Origin: Onchocerca volvulus
Taxonomy: Eukaryota; Nematoda; Chromadorea; Rhabditida; Onchocercidae
Direction: 5' to 3'
Length of the DNA: 64,000 bases
Assembly: GCA_000499405.2 (NCBI GenBank)
Contig: HG738139.1
Coordinates: forward strand, 12,362,398-12,426,397
This document shows positions 12,521 through 26,676 of the stretch, one piece after another. The stretch's first letter is position 1; every line of letters starts with the position of its first letter. The notes beneath the pieces are model-generated. The model was not told the DNA's origin and did no database searches. It worked only from the letters and a program-made list of their open reading frames with translations. The position numbers and the translations under genes are program-made.

Positions 12521-15500
12521 TCAGAAATTAATTAATTGTTTGATTACAAACGAACAATTAGACAGAACAACATTTGTCGTGGCATCATCAACATTATCCC
12601 AACCATCGGCAAAAATTTGTGTTCCATCGGACCAGGTATGTTTTGGAAATGGTTGATTTAAATAATCCAATAATTGCTGTGCTTCATCTTCCAAATCTGA
12701 GTAAGCTTTTTCATCGTACGGACGCCATCGCCAATCGAAATCTCTTCTGAAGAAGTTAAAAATCAATAATATCATCAATTTTTCTTCCATAATTATAATA
12801 ATTGATGCATAACTTTACTTTCATGAGATCTCGAATAGTTATTTTGTCATGGTGCAGAATTTAAGATTATATATCTGGTTATTAAATTAATAATTTTACT
12901 AACATATGAATTAAACTGAACGATCAATAATTAATGTCACAAATCTCAGGATGTTATATCAAAATTACTTAAAAGAAACTGTCCTGAATATTAATTTTGA
13001 AAATAACTATGAAATAAAAAGCTAACTTCTTTATCTTATGATCAAAGATTAAAACAGAATAATCGGATCGATCAGATAATTAGCAAAATATTAATTCGAA
13101 TATTCCTAATTTCATATGAATAAGAATTTTTTAAATTAAGAAATGAAAACCTATATAAGCCGGTATAATAGTAATAAGTTTTTTCATCTGTTGCATTGCA
13201 TAACAAATTTTGCTCAGCATTTAATACTTTTACTGAAAATAACCAATGTGCATAATAATTATTTACTTCATATAATAATTAAATTATTTAATCAAATTTC
13301 TCGTTCATATTTTCATTGTTGCTTTTACAAGTATCATTTAACAGATATTATTCGACTTATAACAACAAGTATCATAAAATCGAAATATTCTTTTAATATA
13401 AATACAATGAATTAATTAAAGTAATTATATTATAAAAACATTTCCAGAAAACTAATTTAAACTGCAAAATAGAAATTTCAAAAAGAAAATTCCCAAATAA
13501 ATAAATTAATAGTCATATCTTATATTTGATTACGTAAAATTCTTAAATTAAACCCGAAACAAATAAATCATTGATCAGATCTCATATTTTAATCACGTGA
13601 ATGAAATCTCGAAATAATTCTAAACATATAAATAATCTTTTTCTACTCTCATTTTGAAATCATGTGAATTTATCAAATATTGTAAATATCTTAATTAATC
13701 TCATATTTTCTCAACTTTCGATTTGATATGAAATTCTCGAAATATTTTAAGCGTCTTATCATCAGATGATCACAAATTCTTAATCTCTGAACTTCGGTAT
13801 TGACGTAAATTGTTTAAATTATTTATTGTAAACATTTTCGATTATGTAAACGGTCGGTATCAACCTAGTCTCAATTTCAACTCGAATCTGCCTCAATTTT
13901 AATTAAAAGACGAAATCCTTCAATTTCAATAAAATTTTCCCGAAAACATCAAATCAAATGTGATCAACTCAACTAATCAAAAACCAAATAAACTGCCGTG
14001 CTATCTGTAAAACAAAAAACATTCAAACTATCGATTGCACCTTCGATATTTATCTATAAATTGTTTTGTAACGTTGTTTTTGCGACGATAGACACTATGT
14101 CGCAACAAAGTTTTTACAACAAATTCGTCTATGCTAATCCAATTTTTCCAAACAAAAAATTTTCACGACAACAAATTTCATTCAACTTATTTGCGAAATT
14201 TATAAATGCGGACATATTTTTAGATTAAGCAATTAATTAAATGAGCTTCAAATATTTAATTTGAAAAAAAGGAAAAAAAAAAAGAAAAATGCAAACCATA
14301 AAGAAACATATTGATACTTTGATTGGGTATTCGAACAAGACTTGCTGTTTTTTTGTGTTTACGGCACGGATCACCATCTGTTTTGTTCATTATATCGATT
14401 GCTGATTTCGAATCGATAGTAAACTAAAATTAAGTTGCTGGATGAGAATGAATGAAATTTAATATGCAATTCAAGTTGAAATGATTAAAACAGTTTTCCG
14501 TACTTATAATATCTGTTTTTTTTTTTCTCTTGCGACAGTTTCTTCCAATCATAATGATATTGGTAGTTACGAAATTACGAACTTCGCAAGCAAATAGTAA
14601 ACGAAAAATTTCATCATTTGTATAATTTCTTTAAATTATCAAACTTTTTGTAGTATTCTAATTTTTTTTCTTTTTTTTAACAAAATGAATTATTAAAATG
14701 AAATGCGTTAGTCTGGCCTGTTTATCTGAAAATACTTTAATGATATTGTGCTACTTTTTCAGGAATTCTAATTTCTCGTCAACTTCTTTCCTATTTTTTT
14801 ATGGTTAATAAAAAAAAATTCCAATCCATTGCAATCTGTTTTATAATTTTGTCAAATTTATTTTCTGTAAATTACTCAAATAATTTTCAGATAAACTTCC
14901 TTCTTCTTCTCTCTAACCGCCAATTATAATTATTGTCGTAAAGCAACGAAATGTTTTGTTACCTTGAATTTATCATTCTGCTATTAAAATTCAATCTTAA
15001 AATTACTATTTCAAATATAAATTTGAATTGAGTAGTATGAAGGAAAATGGAGAAATAAAACTTACATTAGAATAATACATTCCTACAACAAAAAAAAAAA
15101 AAAAAAAAAGTGGAAAAAATAGGAATTTTTTAAAGAATATACCGCTTTATAGCAAAATTGATTAATTCCTTCGTAAAATGCCATCCATCCAGATTCACAA
15201 GCTGTTGATTCTGAAATATGAAAAAATTTGCGGTTTTCTTTTCGTTTTTAGAAATTGACTAATCACAATTATTGATTGCGACTTTGGTAAATTCGCCAAA
15301 TAATTGATGTTAGAAAAAAATGATTGTAGATTTAAATTTAATATTCAGTTTAATTTAAAAGCAAAATATTTTGCAAAATTTTCCTAAAAATGCTAATGCT
15401 GAACTTCTTTCTCAGTTTCTATACTTTTTAAACCAATTTTGATAAGCGTATTTGATGCGAATTTATGCAAATATTTTCTGTTTGCGAATTTGAGGAAAAA

Positions 15501-16552
15501 AATTTTCAGGACATCATAAAAGAAAAAATCGAATTTGTTGCAGAATTCCGGAACATTTGCTGTTTAATTTCAATTACATCACTCATCAATTGATATGATA
15601 AGATAAGCTAGAGATAAGAATATTTATATGAAAGATTTACTTCTTTCCTGGGAGCTACTCAATCGACAAAATGGGCCATCAGGACCATTTGCCATGGTAC
15701 CAAAATAAAGTACACTACAAAATTCCTCATAGATAGTTTTATGTGGAAATATTTCCTGCAACATATTGATTATTTAAAAAAAAAAAATTAACTTTTAAGA
15801 AACACATTAACCGAAAATAATTATCATAATTATTAGCAGGAAAATTTTTTATTTTTTAAAAAAACGAAAAAAAAATTGAATTTAGATTCTAGAATTTATA
15901 GACGAGTTTTTCAAAATTAGCATTCGATAAATAGGTAATAATTCTGCAGTGAAATAATTTAGCATTTAAAAAATAAAATATCGGATTGATGAATTATTTA
16001 AAAAAATTTTTTTTTTCGAAATATCTACAAATTCTAACATTTCTCGACTTTTTTAAAATTGAATACTTCATATTTTTTAAACTAAATATTTTATTTTCCC
16101 TTTTTTATCACATCTACAATTCTTTAGGAGCAATCTGAAAATACCGGAGGCAACTTGCAACATTCGTTATCTTCCATATCTTTGGCTGGTATCGATGGTG
16201 GAATACAAACAATATTCTCTTAAATTGGACAATTTTAAGAAGAAAATGAAAACACTAAAAAAAAAGTTTCTAAATCCTTGGCTTTAAAATTTATTCTATA
16301 CTTTCTAATCTCTTTTCAATAAATCAATTTCCTTTAAATCTAATTTTTGTGGGGCTCATGTAAAATTGAAATCTTACGCTTCTGAAATTCATCCATAAAT
16401 GAATTAGTTTAATAATTCTTCTGAATTCAAAAGATTTATCCGTTCCAGAATCTTGAATTTAGAAGTTTTATTTTTAACTATTTAGAGAGATAAAAACCTG
16501 CGAAATGAAATTTTCCCAATAATAAAAATACGGAAAATATAAATGGTTGCAT
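12521..16552 (-). CDS. Secreted divergent C-type lectin-domain protein
   Basis: Minus-strand exons: 16498-16552 (signal peptide), 16145-16218, 15641-15755, 15143-15210, 14308-14423, 12521-12746 (TGA). Phases run 1, 0, 1, 0, 2 and fit at every join, giving 217 residues. The first 18 residues (MQPFIFSVFLLLGKFHFA) are a signal peptide. A cysteine-containing pre-domain follows (ECCKLPP, EEFCSVLYFG, FCRLSSSQ). Then comes a C-type lectin fold: CESGWMAFYEGINQFCYKAF, a PCRKHKKTASLVRIPNQ stretch matching the usual C...LV.I.N, and WSDGTQIFADGWD matching the W.DG...W loop. The end is unusual: only one cysteine (SNCSF) and no canonical terminal W..C..YICE pattern. The EPN/QPD sugar-binding triplet is not evident, so carbohydrate binding is doubtful. 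Introns of 0.4 to 1.6 kb are long for this window. No orthologue is claimed. Confidence 0.78.
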
Positions 16553-17040
16553 GCTGCTGCGCTTCAAAAATGTAGAATGACCGAGTTAATTAATTTTGCA
16601 ATATTTTATGAAGTTTGAAAAATTTATTTATTTGTGCCAAATTTTCATATGCAAAAATGGCACATAATAGAATCACGAAAAAAAAAATCAATATTTGAAA
16701 TGATAATCAATATGTTCACTTTTCAACAATCAAGCCGTTTTAAGGCAATCAGTCGGTTTTTCGAAAAATTTAACTTCAAAAATTTTGATAACTTTAAACA
16801 TTGCAAATCTTCTCGAATAGAAATAAATTCCAGTATTCAATTTATTCTTTAAATATTATTTATAACAAAATGATTCGTAAATATGAAGTGCAGATAATTT
16901 GAAGTTCGAATCAGGAAATCGGAAAATGATGACGTTATCTGAGATTCGATATATTTTTTTAAGAGCAAGAAATTAGAAAATTTTTTTCGTAGCAACTTTT
17001 TTTTTTTCGCTCTGTCCTAAGCCATTGTGTTTTATTTGAA

Positions 17041-17090
17041 AAACTTGTGACTGATAATGATAATACAATTGATAATGATAATACAAATGA
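17041..17090. repeat. Short TGATAATGATAATACA tandem pair
   Basis: The 16-base unit TGATAATGATAATACA appears twice in succession (with AT/ATTGA junctions) just downstream of the neuropeptide gene. It gives a cluster of GATA-like cores. It could be chance in such AT-rich DNA. Confidence 0.5.
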
Positions 17091-17217
17091 TATGCACGGA
17101 ATAGTCTTTTTCAATTGATCTGTTCAATCAACTTTCTAATTTTTTAAAACTTCTAATTCGATCAATGAAAAGAAGAAACAGAAATGCTGAAGAACCAACG
17201 ATTTCTTTTTATTTTCT

Positions 17218-18514
17218 TCAACCATGATATTCGTCATTTATTTGCAATGATTTTAAATTGATATGGTTTGGTTTGAAGTGTTTGGGGGGAAATGATTGAA
17301 AAAAGTATGAATAGTCTTTGTACTGATCACTGTCATCTTCGTCGAACTGATATTTTCGCCCAAATTTGTACGGTAATTGTTCAAATTTTCCATCGTTACC
17401 GTAATATATTGGAAGAGCGAATTCTAAATTTTACAGTATTACGCTAAGGTAAAAATTTGAATGTAAACTATTTGAATTAGTAATATTGAACATTGAAAAA
17501 ATATCTTATGATTTTGAAAAAGCTTCTAATTGAACAACCTTCATTGTGCATGATTTCTGGTGAATGTAATTGCTTACTGTAGTATTTGCTGGATGGTAAT
17601 GATTGACGTTTACCGTATATACCACCGTGAAATGGTGGTTTTCTACCGTATAATCCTCCCATTAAAGCTATAAAAATTTGCATTTATTCATGCAGATTAA
17701 TATTGAATCAGATGAAAATTCGGAATACTTGAACATAGCAATGTGTAATGATGACTTAATTGTCATATCTATGTCACTTCAATTTTTAATTTTAAATTTA
17801 TTTTAAGTAATCCCAGAATTATCATAATTTTCTGTCCATCAACTGTAGTTTTCAAATCTGTTTTAGATATTTTCAGAATCATCGGAATTTCTGTTCCGAA
17901 TCACCAGAATCGACTGTAATTTGTCGTTGCTATTCACATCGGATGAAAAATATACGCATTTTCAAATCCTTGCAAAATATCTGGCACGTAACTGAAGTAT
18001 CACTGAAGTAACTAAAGTACTGTAAAATAACTAAAATATTACAAAAGTTTTTCATACCGTAATTCATCCGTTTGTTGTAATTATTATCAAGTAGCGATGG
18101 ATGCTCATTCTTCTCAGCCTGTTCAAGTTTGTTCGGAATTTCCTTATCGAAAACTGATGGAAAAAAAAAACTTAATCAATGATGCAAAAATTTGTTCTTT
18201 TAATCCTCTATAGATGCTATTTTGATTGAAAAGTGAATTGAAGTATTATGGTGGTAAAATTTTTCTGATTAAAAAATAATCATTTTTAAGGCATTGTTAG
18301 AACATGAAATTTTTCGCTTTTAGAAATGCCATAGCTAATTTCAAAAAAAAAAATTTAAAAAGTTTACTATTTAATGTTAAAATCGAGCATTTTATTTCTT
18401 TTCTATTCAACTATAATAAATATTGAAATATAAAATTGACTTACCTTCATTTGCAGCAATAATTGTGTGAATCAAAATGGCAGAAATGAGAAATTCAGAT
18501 AAAATCGCAACCAT
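17218..18514 (-). CDS. nlp-10: nlp-10-like neuropeptide precursor
   Basis: Minus-strand exons 18445-18514, 18058-18153, 17539-17667, 17218-17423, all joined in phase 1, give 166 residues. Residues 1-21 (MVAILSEFLISAILIHTIIA) are a signal peptide. Dibasic sites then release KR|MNYALMGGLYG|RK and PPFHGGIYG|KR, each ending in glycine before the basic pair, the signal for C-terminal amidation. The xPFxGGxY-amide form matches the C. elegans NLP-10 peptides (PFSGGMY-amide type). Farther on, FEQLPYKFG|RK would give a third amidated peptide ending YKF, absent from NLP-10 as I know it. The C-terminus is acidic, then F/P/K-rich. Such precursors are processed in secretory vesicles of neurons and act on G-protein-coupled receptors. 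Assignment to nlp-10 rests on the peptide motif only. Confidence 0.82.
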
Positions 18515-21500
18515 AAGCCTAGAAAATTATCTGGCAAGCAAGCTTTCGCTGAAAATTACACTTGATTATAAAAATGTTGCATTGAAAATTGCATCTTAAT
18601 TACCAGTCAGCTACAACTAAACCTAATTAAGTTTCGTCAGCAATATTTTTTTTTCAAAAAAAAAAAAAAGAAAAAAAAAGGGGAATAAAAATGTATTTAA
18701 TTAACATCGGTCCAGTTATTATCATCAAAGAATATTCATTGATATGGTGTGCAGATTAAACGTTGAATACGTGTAATCCGTGTGATCTGAATTTTTTTTC
18801 AGAAAGTAAATTAGTAATTAAATGCGTATATCTTTTTTTATATGCGTTTTTATTATTGATTCTTCCGAAAAATGAACATGTTAATCGAAATTAGGTTTGA
18901 TTCAAGTTTAAATTTGCATGAAAATTATTAAGAAGTTGACAAAGTAATCCTTTTGATCACTAAGTTGCTTTGATTTGGCTAAGTTTTTCAAGAACAAAAA
19001 GTAATTCATTTGAAAAAATTATAATAAACTTTATGAAAGAATTGATAATCACAGCAGTCCTGAAATCAGTTTTATAGCAAAAATTCATGAACTGTCCAGC
19101 AATCAATCACAGTGAAAAAATAAAAATTGTGACAAAAAATTTCAATGATAAGAAAGAAAAATTTACTGATAAGAAGTTTAAAAAGAACATAAGTGATAAA
19201 AATTTTCAATAACAATGGTAATAATTTTCTTCTATAAATAGGAGAAAAAAAAAGAGAAATGAAAATGATAGTTTAATGATTGAGGAAAAATGAAAAATTC
19301 TTTCTAAAAAAAAATGTCCTCAAATTTCTTTTTTTTAAAAATTTAGCCATTTAGTGGGAGAAAATGTTCATATCGCCGCAAAAATTCATTTATTCTCGAA
19401 AAAAAAAAAGAAAAATTAATAATTTACTTGAAATTCAATTTATGATGTTGCAGTATGAATAAAAGTTAGGTATAAAATATTAATTAAAACAGATGATGTT
19501 AACACTGAATTGCAGATTAAGATCATTGATACGATTTGTAATCAGAAATATCAAAAGTACAAGAAATGTTAAGGATATTATCAGATCATATCAATGATAA
19601 TCGATATTTGCAAACGAAATCTAAACTATTTGCGCAAAAAATAGATGCAAATAGCTGTCTATTTTTAATTATTTTACTCATTGCAGAGGGAATATTTAAA
19701 GATAACTATAGTGTATTTCTATTTTTGTATTTTTAATTTAAAATTAAACATTGAAATTTAAATTTCAGATTTAAATCTAAACTTTAGGCAACTTGAAACA
19801 TACATTAAATGAATCTACTTTCTTTCCTTATTTCATTTTAACTGAAATGAAATTTCGTATCTTCGAAAGTATTTCCAATTACAATTGGAAATAAATGCAT
19901 ACTCCGTTAATAAGCTGAAAGTTGACAAAGATATAGCTAACGAATAATGCTAGCTATTATCGTAAGAAGAATTCTTGTCATTAAAATTGAATTAAAATTG
20001 CAGACAATTATTGTATAGAAATGAAATAATGAAAAGAAATTGAAAAAAATATAAATTTCTCTTTTCATTTTTATTTTTCCATTTCTTTTTTTTTTTTTTT
20101 TTAAATAATTGATCAATTAATTAAGAGAATGTAAACAGATATTTAAGACATGAAATTAAAAATCATTGCAAATATAATCATATGACGAAATTATTGATAT
20201 AAATTAAGCAATTATATTTTGGAAATTATGAATTTTTGAAGATTATTGGAAATTTATGATAAAGAAACTTTGTATATTCATTAAAAATAAATTCACAATT
20301 GTGATTAATCTATTTTAAATCGATGATTCATTTCGCTGATTTGTGATAACCAGGATTCGTAATTTTATCACCAGAATTACAAAACTTCGTTGTTCTTATA
20401 TTTAATAGTTAATAAATAATAATAATTAATACTACTCACTGACTCTCCATCATAAAAGGAAAAAAGTATTGTAATTCGTTAAATTTGTTAAAATTTCTTA
20501 ATATTTTTAAAGTTTATTAAAATTTCTGAGAAATATCCTGCTATTTCTTTCAATCCATTCCTAACATTGATGTTTTTAAAAACAATGTAAAAAATGGAAG
20601 AAACTATTTTCAGCTTATCAACTAAAATAGGTTAAATTTACTACTGATAAAACTTTATTTCAGACCTTTGCATACTTGATAACAATAATGGATATTTTGA
20701 CTTTTATCAGAGATTATTCCTAATTATATCGCAAATTGCAATTTTATTTTGCATAATTTTATTAACTTCTCTGATCATTTTTTTTCTCTTCATTAACTAA
20801 ATCAAAGGTTGAAAATTTTTTCAAGCCAAAAAGACTTCATTGGTTTTTTTGAAACTTGCGAAATTTGGCATCTTTTAGTTTGAGAAATTCAGATTAATGA
20901 TAATTTCTAGGTTTTTATCAAATGCAACGATCGTTTATGATAAGATAAATTATTCGGAATGTCGTAATCAGTATTAATTGAGCAACTTCATTTAACTTAT
21001 CCAGTTGTACTATATAAAACGGAAATGATACAAAATTACAACAGACGAAAAAATTCATTTCACTAAATATATATGCAAATTTTTCTACAAAAATAAAGTT
21101 AATATTTTTGCTTGAGTACAGATTAAGTGGAATTATCTGATGTGTAAAATTATTGACCGTGCAAAATCTTCGAATAATGGTTAATTAATGAATTTCTGAA
21201 AATGTTCCATTAGTAGAAGATATGTTTTATTGAATAATTAATAGTTTCTTGCTTAATGTGCAGCAAATTAATATTTTGAAAGATTTTTTGAAGATGAAAT
21301 GAACAGATTAAATCAAATAGAACTGAGTATGTCTTAAATATTTGCCATTTTTTTTTTTTTTTTTTTTTTTAGAATAGAAATATTTTTTTTCTTGATTTTT
21401 GAAAATATCGTCATCTCAAATTATTTTCTTCTTTTTGCCAGAAAGATTCGATTTTAATTGTGATGAAAGAATACTTGTTGTATATTACTGATAAAATTTA

Positions 21501-21548
21501 GATAATTGAGTAGTGCAATTGTTGATGTAATAAAATAAAATTTGTTAT

Positions 21549-21655
21549 GATCAATAAATTATTATTTTGATCAGTAAAAATTATTATGATCAATAAATTA
21601 TTATTTTGATCAGTAAAAATTATTATGATCAATAAATTATTGTTGTGATCAATAA
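21549..21655. repeat. 39-bp tandem repeat, about 2.7 copies
   Basis: The unit begins GATCAATAAATTATTATTTT and continues with GATCAGTAAAAATTATTAT. Starts lie at 21549, 21588 and 21627, giving an exact 39-base period. The last copy is truncated and diverged. Each unit contains two TGATCA-like palindromes. Confidence 0.9.
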
Positions 21656-22838
21656 AGGATCATACGGAATACAATAATTAATGTATACAACTAAAGCAGA
21701 ATTGTCTTTTTTTTTAGCTTAAGAAACAATTTTGATTTTTATTTTGCAAATCTTATTGAATGCGGAAATTGTATCAATCTTTGATCTCGTTAATAACGAA
21801 ATAATTTTGATAATTTCAACATAATCTATTCTTATCAATAAAAATTTGCAATAAATTAAAAAATTAGATTATATCGAAAATGGATGCATTAAATTAATAT
21901 ATGTGTATTAAAAATTTTATTAATAAATTTAAAAATTTTTAAAATTTGTAATGAAAAAAAATATTTCTGCTATTTTAATTATTAAAAAAAAAAAAAAAGC
22001 AATAATGATAAGATGAAAGAATAATTTTGAACTTCGATATTGAAATGATACCGAAAAGATGGATAAAGGACATTGAGAAAAAAAAAAGGATGAATGTCTT
22101 ATTTGGTTAATTTCGATTAGAAAATTTGCTTCATTGTTGAAATTAGCTTCAAACAAATGTAAGATAAAATATTTTGTCTTCAACGAACAACTTCAATTAA
22201 AAACACAATATCTTTCTTCTTATGCAATCTCGAAGGAAAACTTTTCTTTCTTTGTTTGCAAACATTATTTACAAAAAAAAAAAAAAAAAATTAATTATTT
22301 TTTTTCCATCCCATATTTAATAAATTGTAAAAATGAAATATTAAATGTGTCATTTATGGAAATTTCTTAATTTTGCTTTTTGCTTTTTGAAAAATTTCAA
22401 TTAATGACGAATAAATTTATTCAAGAAAACTATTGATGTAAAATGAATTGAATTCATATATCCATTTCGCTACTTTATTAATTACTTCAAATTATCATAA
22501 AAGTCAAAATGTTAAGTATTTTATAGCCTTTATACATTGCATATCATGATCCAAACAAATCATGATCTTTTCATGATCTCACTGTTGATCTGACCCCTTC
22601 AATAAATTTGCAAAAATAACAACCAGTTACAATAATCGTTTTTTTTTTTTTTTTCTTAAAAATAGCTCTTGAAGTAATCATAATTAACAACATACAACTA
22701 TCAATATCTCCAAAGAACTATTGATTTGACTTCACACAAGAAAAAAATTCTCAGTGTTAACCTCTAAATAAAGTTTTATCGTATTTATTTCAGCATGATT
22801 ATATTGATGCGATCAAGTAAAATATGTCGAATCAAAAT

Positions 22839-23019
22839 GCTACTTCTGATTTTTGATTCTTGACGTGCTACTTCTGATTCTTGATTCTTAACGTGCTACT
22901 TCTGATTCTTGATTTTTGACGTGCTACTTCTGATTCTTGACTCTTGACGTGCTACTTCTGATTCTTGATTTTTGACGTGTTACTTCTGATTTTTGAAGTG
23001 CTATTTCTAATTCTTGACG
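22839..23019. repeat. 28-bp tandem repeat, about 6 copies
   Basis: The unit is GCTACTTCTGATTCTTGATT followed by CTTGACGT, with starts at 22839 and 22867 and continuing to about 23019. Later copies carry substitutions and the last is shortened. It is more GC-balanced than the flanks. It reads as a minisatellite, not as a coding repeat, because the period is not a multiple of three. Confidence 0.9.
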
Positions 23020-23495
23020 ACTTTTAAATGCCATATACCGCAAATTATCTGTAAAAAAAATATTCAAGATGGATTCCTGTTTGAAAGTTCGTTAAGAAAA
23101 TGACAGACAGAAGATGATTATATTAGACCAACTTAAAGACAATTAATTAAAACGAATAATCGAACTTAGTTCAATCTTTATATTCGATTATTTCAGAAAA
23201 AAGAAAAAAAGAAAAAAGACGAAAAATTTTAAAAGAGCGCCGAGCTGACAAAGGGGCAACTGTAACTATTGTTTAAATTAGAATTCTGATGAAAATATCA
23301 GCATAGCTAAATTTTCAGATTTTTTGTCATTTAAATAAAACGAATTCTTATTTAATCGGCAATTTTCCTCATGCTAAATTGAATTTTAATTTAAATTTGA
23401 ACTTAAAAATGAAGAAACTTATTTCATATCTAAAATGTATCCGCACACTTTGAATTTCGATATAAATCAAACGCAAATAATTTACTAAAAGCTAA

Positions 23496-23576
23496 AGAAT
23501 ATCAAGATTGATTTAGCAATAAAAAAAAAAAAAAAGAATATCAAGATTGATTTAGCAATAAAAAAAAAAAAAAAAA
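23496..23576. repeat. Tandem duplication ending in poly-A
   Basis: The block AGAATATCAAGATTGATTTA plus GCAATA and a poly-A tract occurs twice, about 39 bases apart (near 23496 and 23535). Poly-A slippage probably produced the second copy. Confidence 0.85.
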
Positions 23577-26500
23577 TTATTCAGCGGTATTATTTAAAAA
23601 TCGATTTGATCAAAAATTCATTCAACTTATGATGTGCTCTATGTATTTAACATTTCCAGTTTTGAAAGTCTCTAATTTAAATTAAAAGTACTGGAAAAGT
23701 ATTTTCAAATTCTTAAATTCAAAGTATTGAAATAGAAATTTGAAAACAGCAAAACGAAAAATTAAACATTCAGAAATTAATTCTATTCATAAAATCCAAT
23801 TCAGTTTATCTGCATATATTTCTTCAATAACATGTATGCTATCAATTTAATTTGAAGTTTTCGATGATTTATAGCAATTTCAACTTGCATATTTCGATGT
23901 TTAATCAATAATATTAACCGATCAGTTCAACTAATTCCAGCGATCATTTTTAAAAACTCCCACTTATTGATCGTTTAAAATTTTGCACTAATCTTGCCAT
24001 AAAATTCATGATAAATTTTGGCAATGAGTAACATAAATTTTAATCAATTAAAAAAAAAAAAGAATTTCTAATTAATAAATTACAAATATAATCAAATGAA
24101 CGAAAATAAAAAGCAATGATTGGAACGATCAAATAAAAGATTCAGAGATGATCATGAAATCTCAGATCATCGGGATTGAGAAATATTCGTAAGGTTGAGA
24201 TTATCGGATTCAGAAATATTAATAAATTTCATTTCATCAATTTTAAATCATGAATATTTCACAAGATCATAAATAATTGAATGATGTTTTCATGCTTCGA
24301 TTTGACATGTTTACAGAATCGTCACGGACTAAAGAATCTAGACGTATGATTCAGATTCGTTGCATCGAAATGAATTTTTCATTCTGTTATATAAAAGCAA
24401 AAATATTTTATTTTTAATATTATTTGTTCATTATTCATCGATGGATGAGGAAGAAGTAGTACCAGATTCAATATAGTACTACCCGACTCGATAAGCTGAT
24501 ATCTGTGATATTTGAATTTTTAGACAAGCAAGATAAAATATAATTTTCAATTTAGTTCGGAATCAAAATGGGGCAAATTTATATTTTTAACAGGTAGAAC
24601 CAGCGATTTAAATTTTTTTTTTTTTTTTTTTTTTTGTTCATGGATTCTAAAGTAACTATGTTTGATGTACGCTTGTAATTTATTAAATTATCCATTTCTT
24701 ATTTTAAAAGACAAAGAAAAAGAAAAAAATAATTTAAAATTTAAAATTAATCTTTTTCAAAATTAAAAATGATAATTTAAAATTAATGAATTTTTTGCCA
24801 CCTCTATGTAAATTGAAATGATGAGTAATAGAAATCATTCAAAATTCTTGCTTATTTGAAATTCATTTAAAAAATTGATTGTTAAGTAAGTCGATTCAAT
24901 GACATTTCTTTGAAATTTCTTCAGAAATTCAAGATGAATGACAATTTGAAGCCATTAATTTCGCTTATTTTTCCACAAAATCATGCCATCATGCCATTGA
25001 GTATTTCTAATAATTTATTATTACCAAAAAAAAAAAAAGAAGAAATATATGAAATTATACAAAAAACAAATGAATCAATATTTTTTATTCTTTTATCAAT
25101 AAAAAATATGATAATTTTTGATTAAAAATGATGTGCCATAATTCTAAGAATATTAATTTTTTCAGATTATCTTAAGAATGCATTCCAGATTAAAGCTATC
25201 AAAGCAGTTTCCGTCGACAAAACTTTTCGAAAAAAGTAGTTGAAATTTCATTTCGATTCATTTATCAATCTGATTTGAGATGATGTTTGATACTTCACAA
25301 TTTAGCCGATTCGAACTCGAAACTTTCAAACCGTTCGTAAAAATTAATTTTTTAGCATAAATTGAATGATTCGATTAAACTGTATAAATACACATTCATA
25401 ATTAAAATATGAATAAGCTATATGTTCTAAATCAAAAATCGAATAAATACAAAATGTAAATATTGAAATTAAATTATATAAGAATTAAGACCTCATCTTA
25501 GGAAGAATGAAACTGTATTTCTTAAGATCTACTAAGTAGTAGTTATCATGAAAAATAAGTTTTAAAATTGTTAAAATAAGTTTTTCGTTTTAATATTTAC
25601 TAATTAATTTTCCTCATTCATTTTTTTTGATCGATAGATATCGGAAATTATTTAATGAAATAAAGAGAATTTATTTTTTGTAATTGGAAAAAATTTTTTT
25701 AAAATTTCGTAATTTAAAATTTACTAATTAATTAAAGCATATCTAAAATTCATCAAAACTTTTGCAAATATTCTTTGTCGAATATCCAATATGTTGTGTA
25801 ACAAAATATTTGTCAAATATTAGGATAAAAGGATTGTTAAAATCTTACAACAGTGAATTTTATCAAATCGATATTTCTCGAAATTTTATGTATTTCCATC
25901 GACAAATATTGAATTGGCCCTATTATCAAATTTCGGTAATTAAAAATTCAAAAATTGGTCCCAATTAATGGAAAAACTGGTTTGTGATACAATATTTTTG
26001 ATCCGAAAAGATGATCTGATTCATTCTGTTTCCGTTTATTTCATAAACTTTCCACAATCTATTTTCACCCTATTTATAAATAACTTTTAATATTACATAA
26101 TATTTGTAATATCATACATTTTATCAGTCCGAGTGATAACAGTTAATGAATTTAAAGATATGAACATTTCACCGGATATCATATGATCATGTAAATATTT
26201 TCCGAATTTGGTTCGATCTCTTAGCCTAAAAATTTAATTTATGCAAAATTTATGAACTTATTCCAACTTTCCATTCGATTTTTATTTCGCAATGTTAGCA
26301 ATATCGAATTAATATTGATTCTGAGATAAATTTATAATATTTCTGTCCAAGTTTCTCGTCCACTTTATCAGTAATTCTTTCCTTGCTCTTCATGATAACA
26401 TTTTTTTTTTCATTACAGTAAAGTTTTTTAAATTTAAATTTTAGTTTTTCAGATAACAATTAAAAATTATTAAGGTCACTTCAACAAAAATTGAACATAT

Positions 26501-26676
26501 ACAGTGATTACAAGGTAAAACGGATAACTTTATCTCATCATCACAGCATATAATTATTTATAATTATAACTGTATTAAATAAGAAGGCATATACCAGTAG
26601 TATTAATTTAATTTCAAGTATGCAAACTTTTCAAACTTGTAAACTAAGTTTAAAAAGTTTGACACTTGGAAATACG

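Larger units (their letters stand above)
18515..26676. other. 8-kb gene-poor AT-rich region
   Basis: I find no exon chain with consistent phases on either strand. Small open frames here (for example 24910-25125 and 25762-25968) are Lys/Asn/Ile-rich and have no flanking exons. The region holds three tandem repeats (21549-21655, 22839-23019, 23496-23576), long poly-A/T runs, and TATATAAA-like strings (about 21010). It would contain the upstream region of the neuropeptide gene and the 5' flank of the tRNA. Confidence 0.7.
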
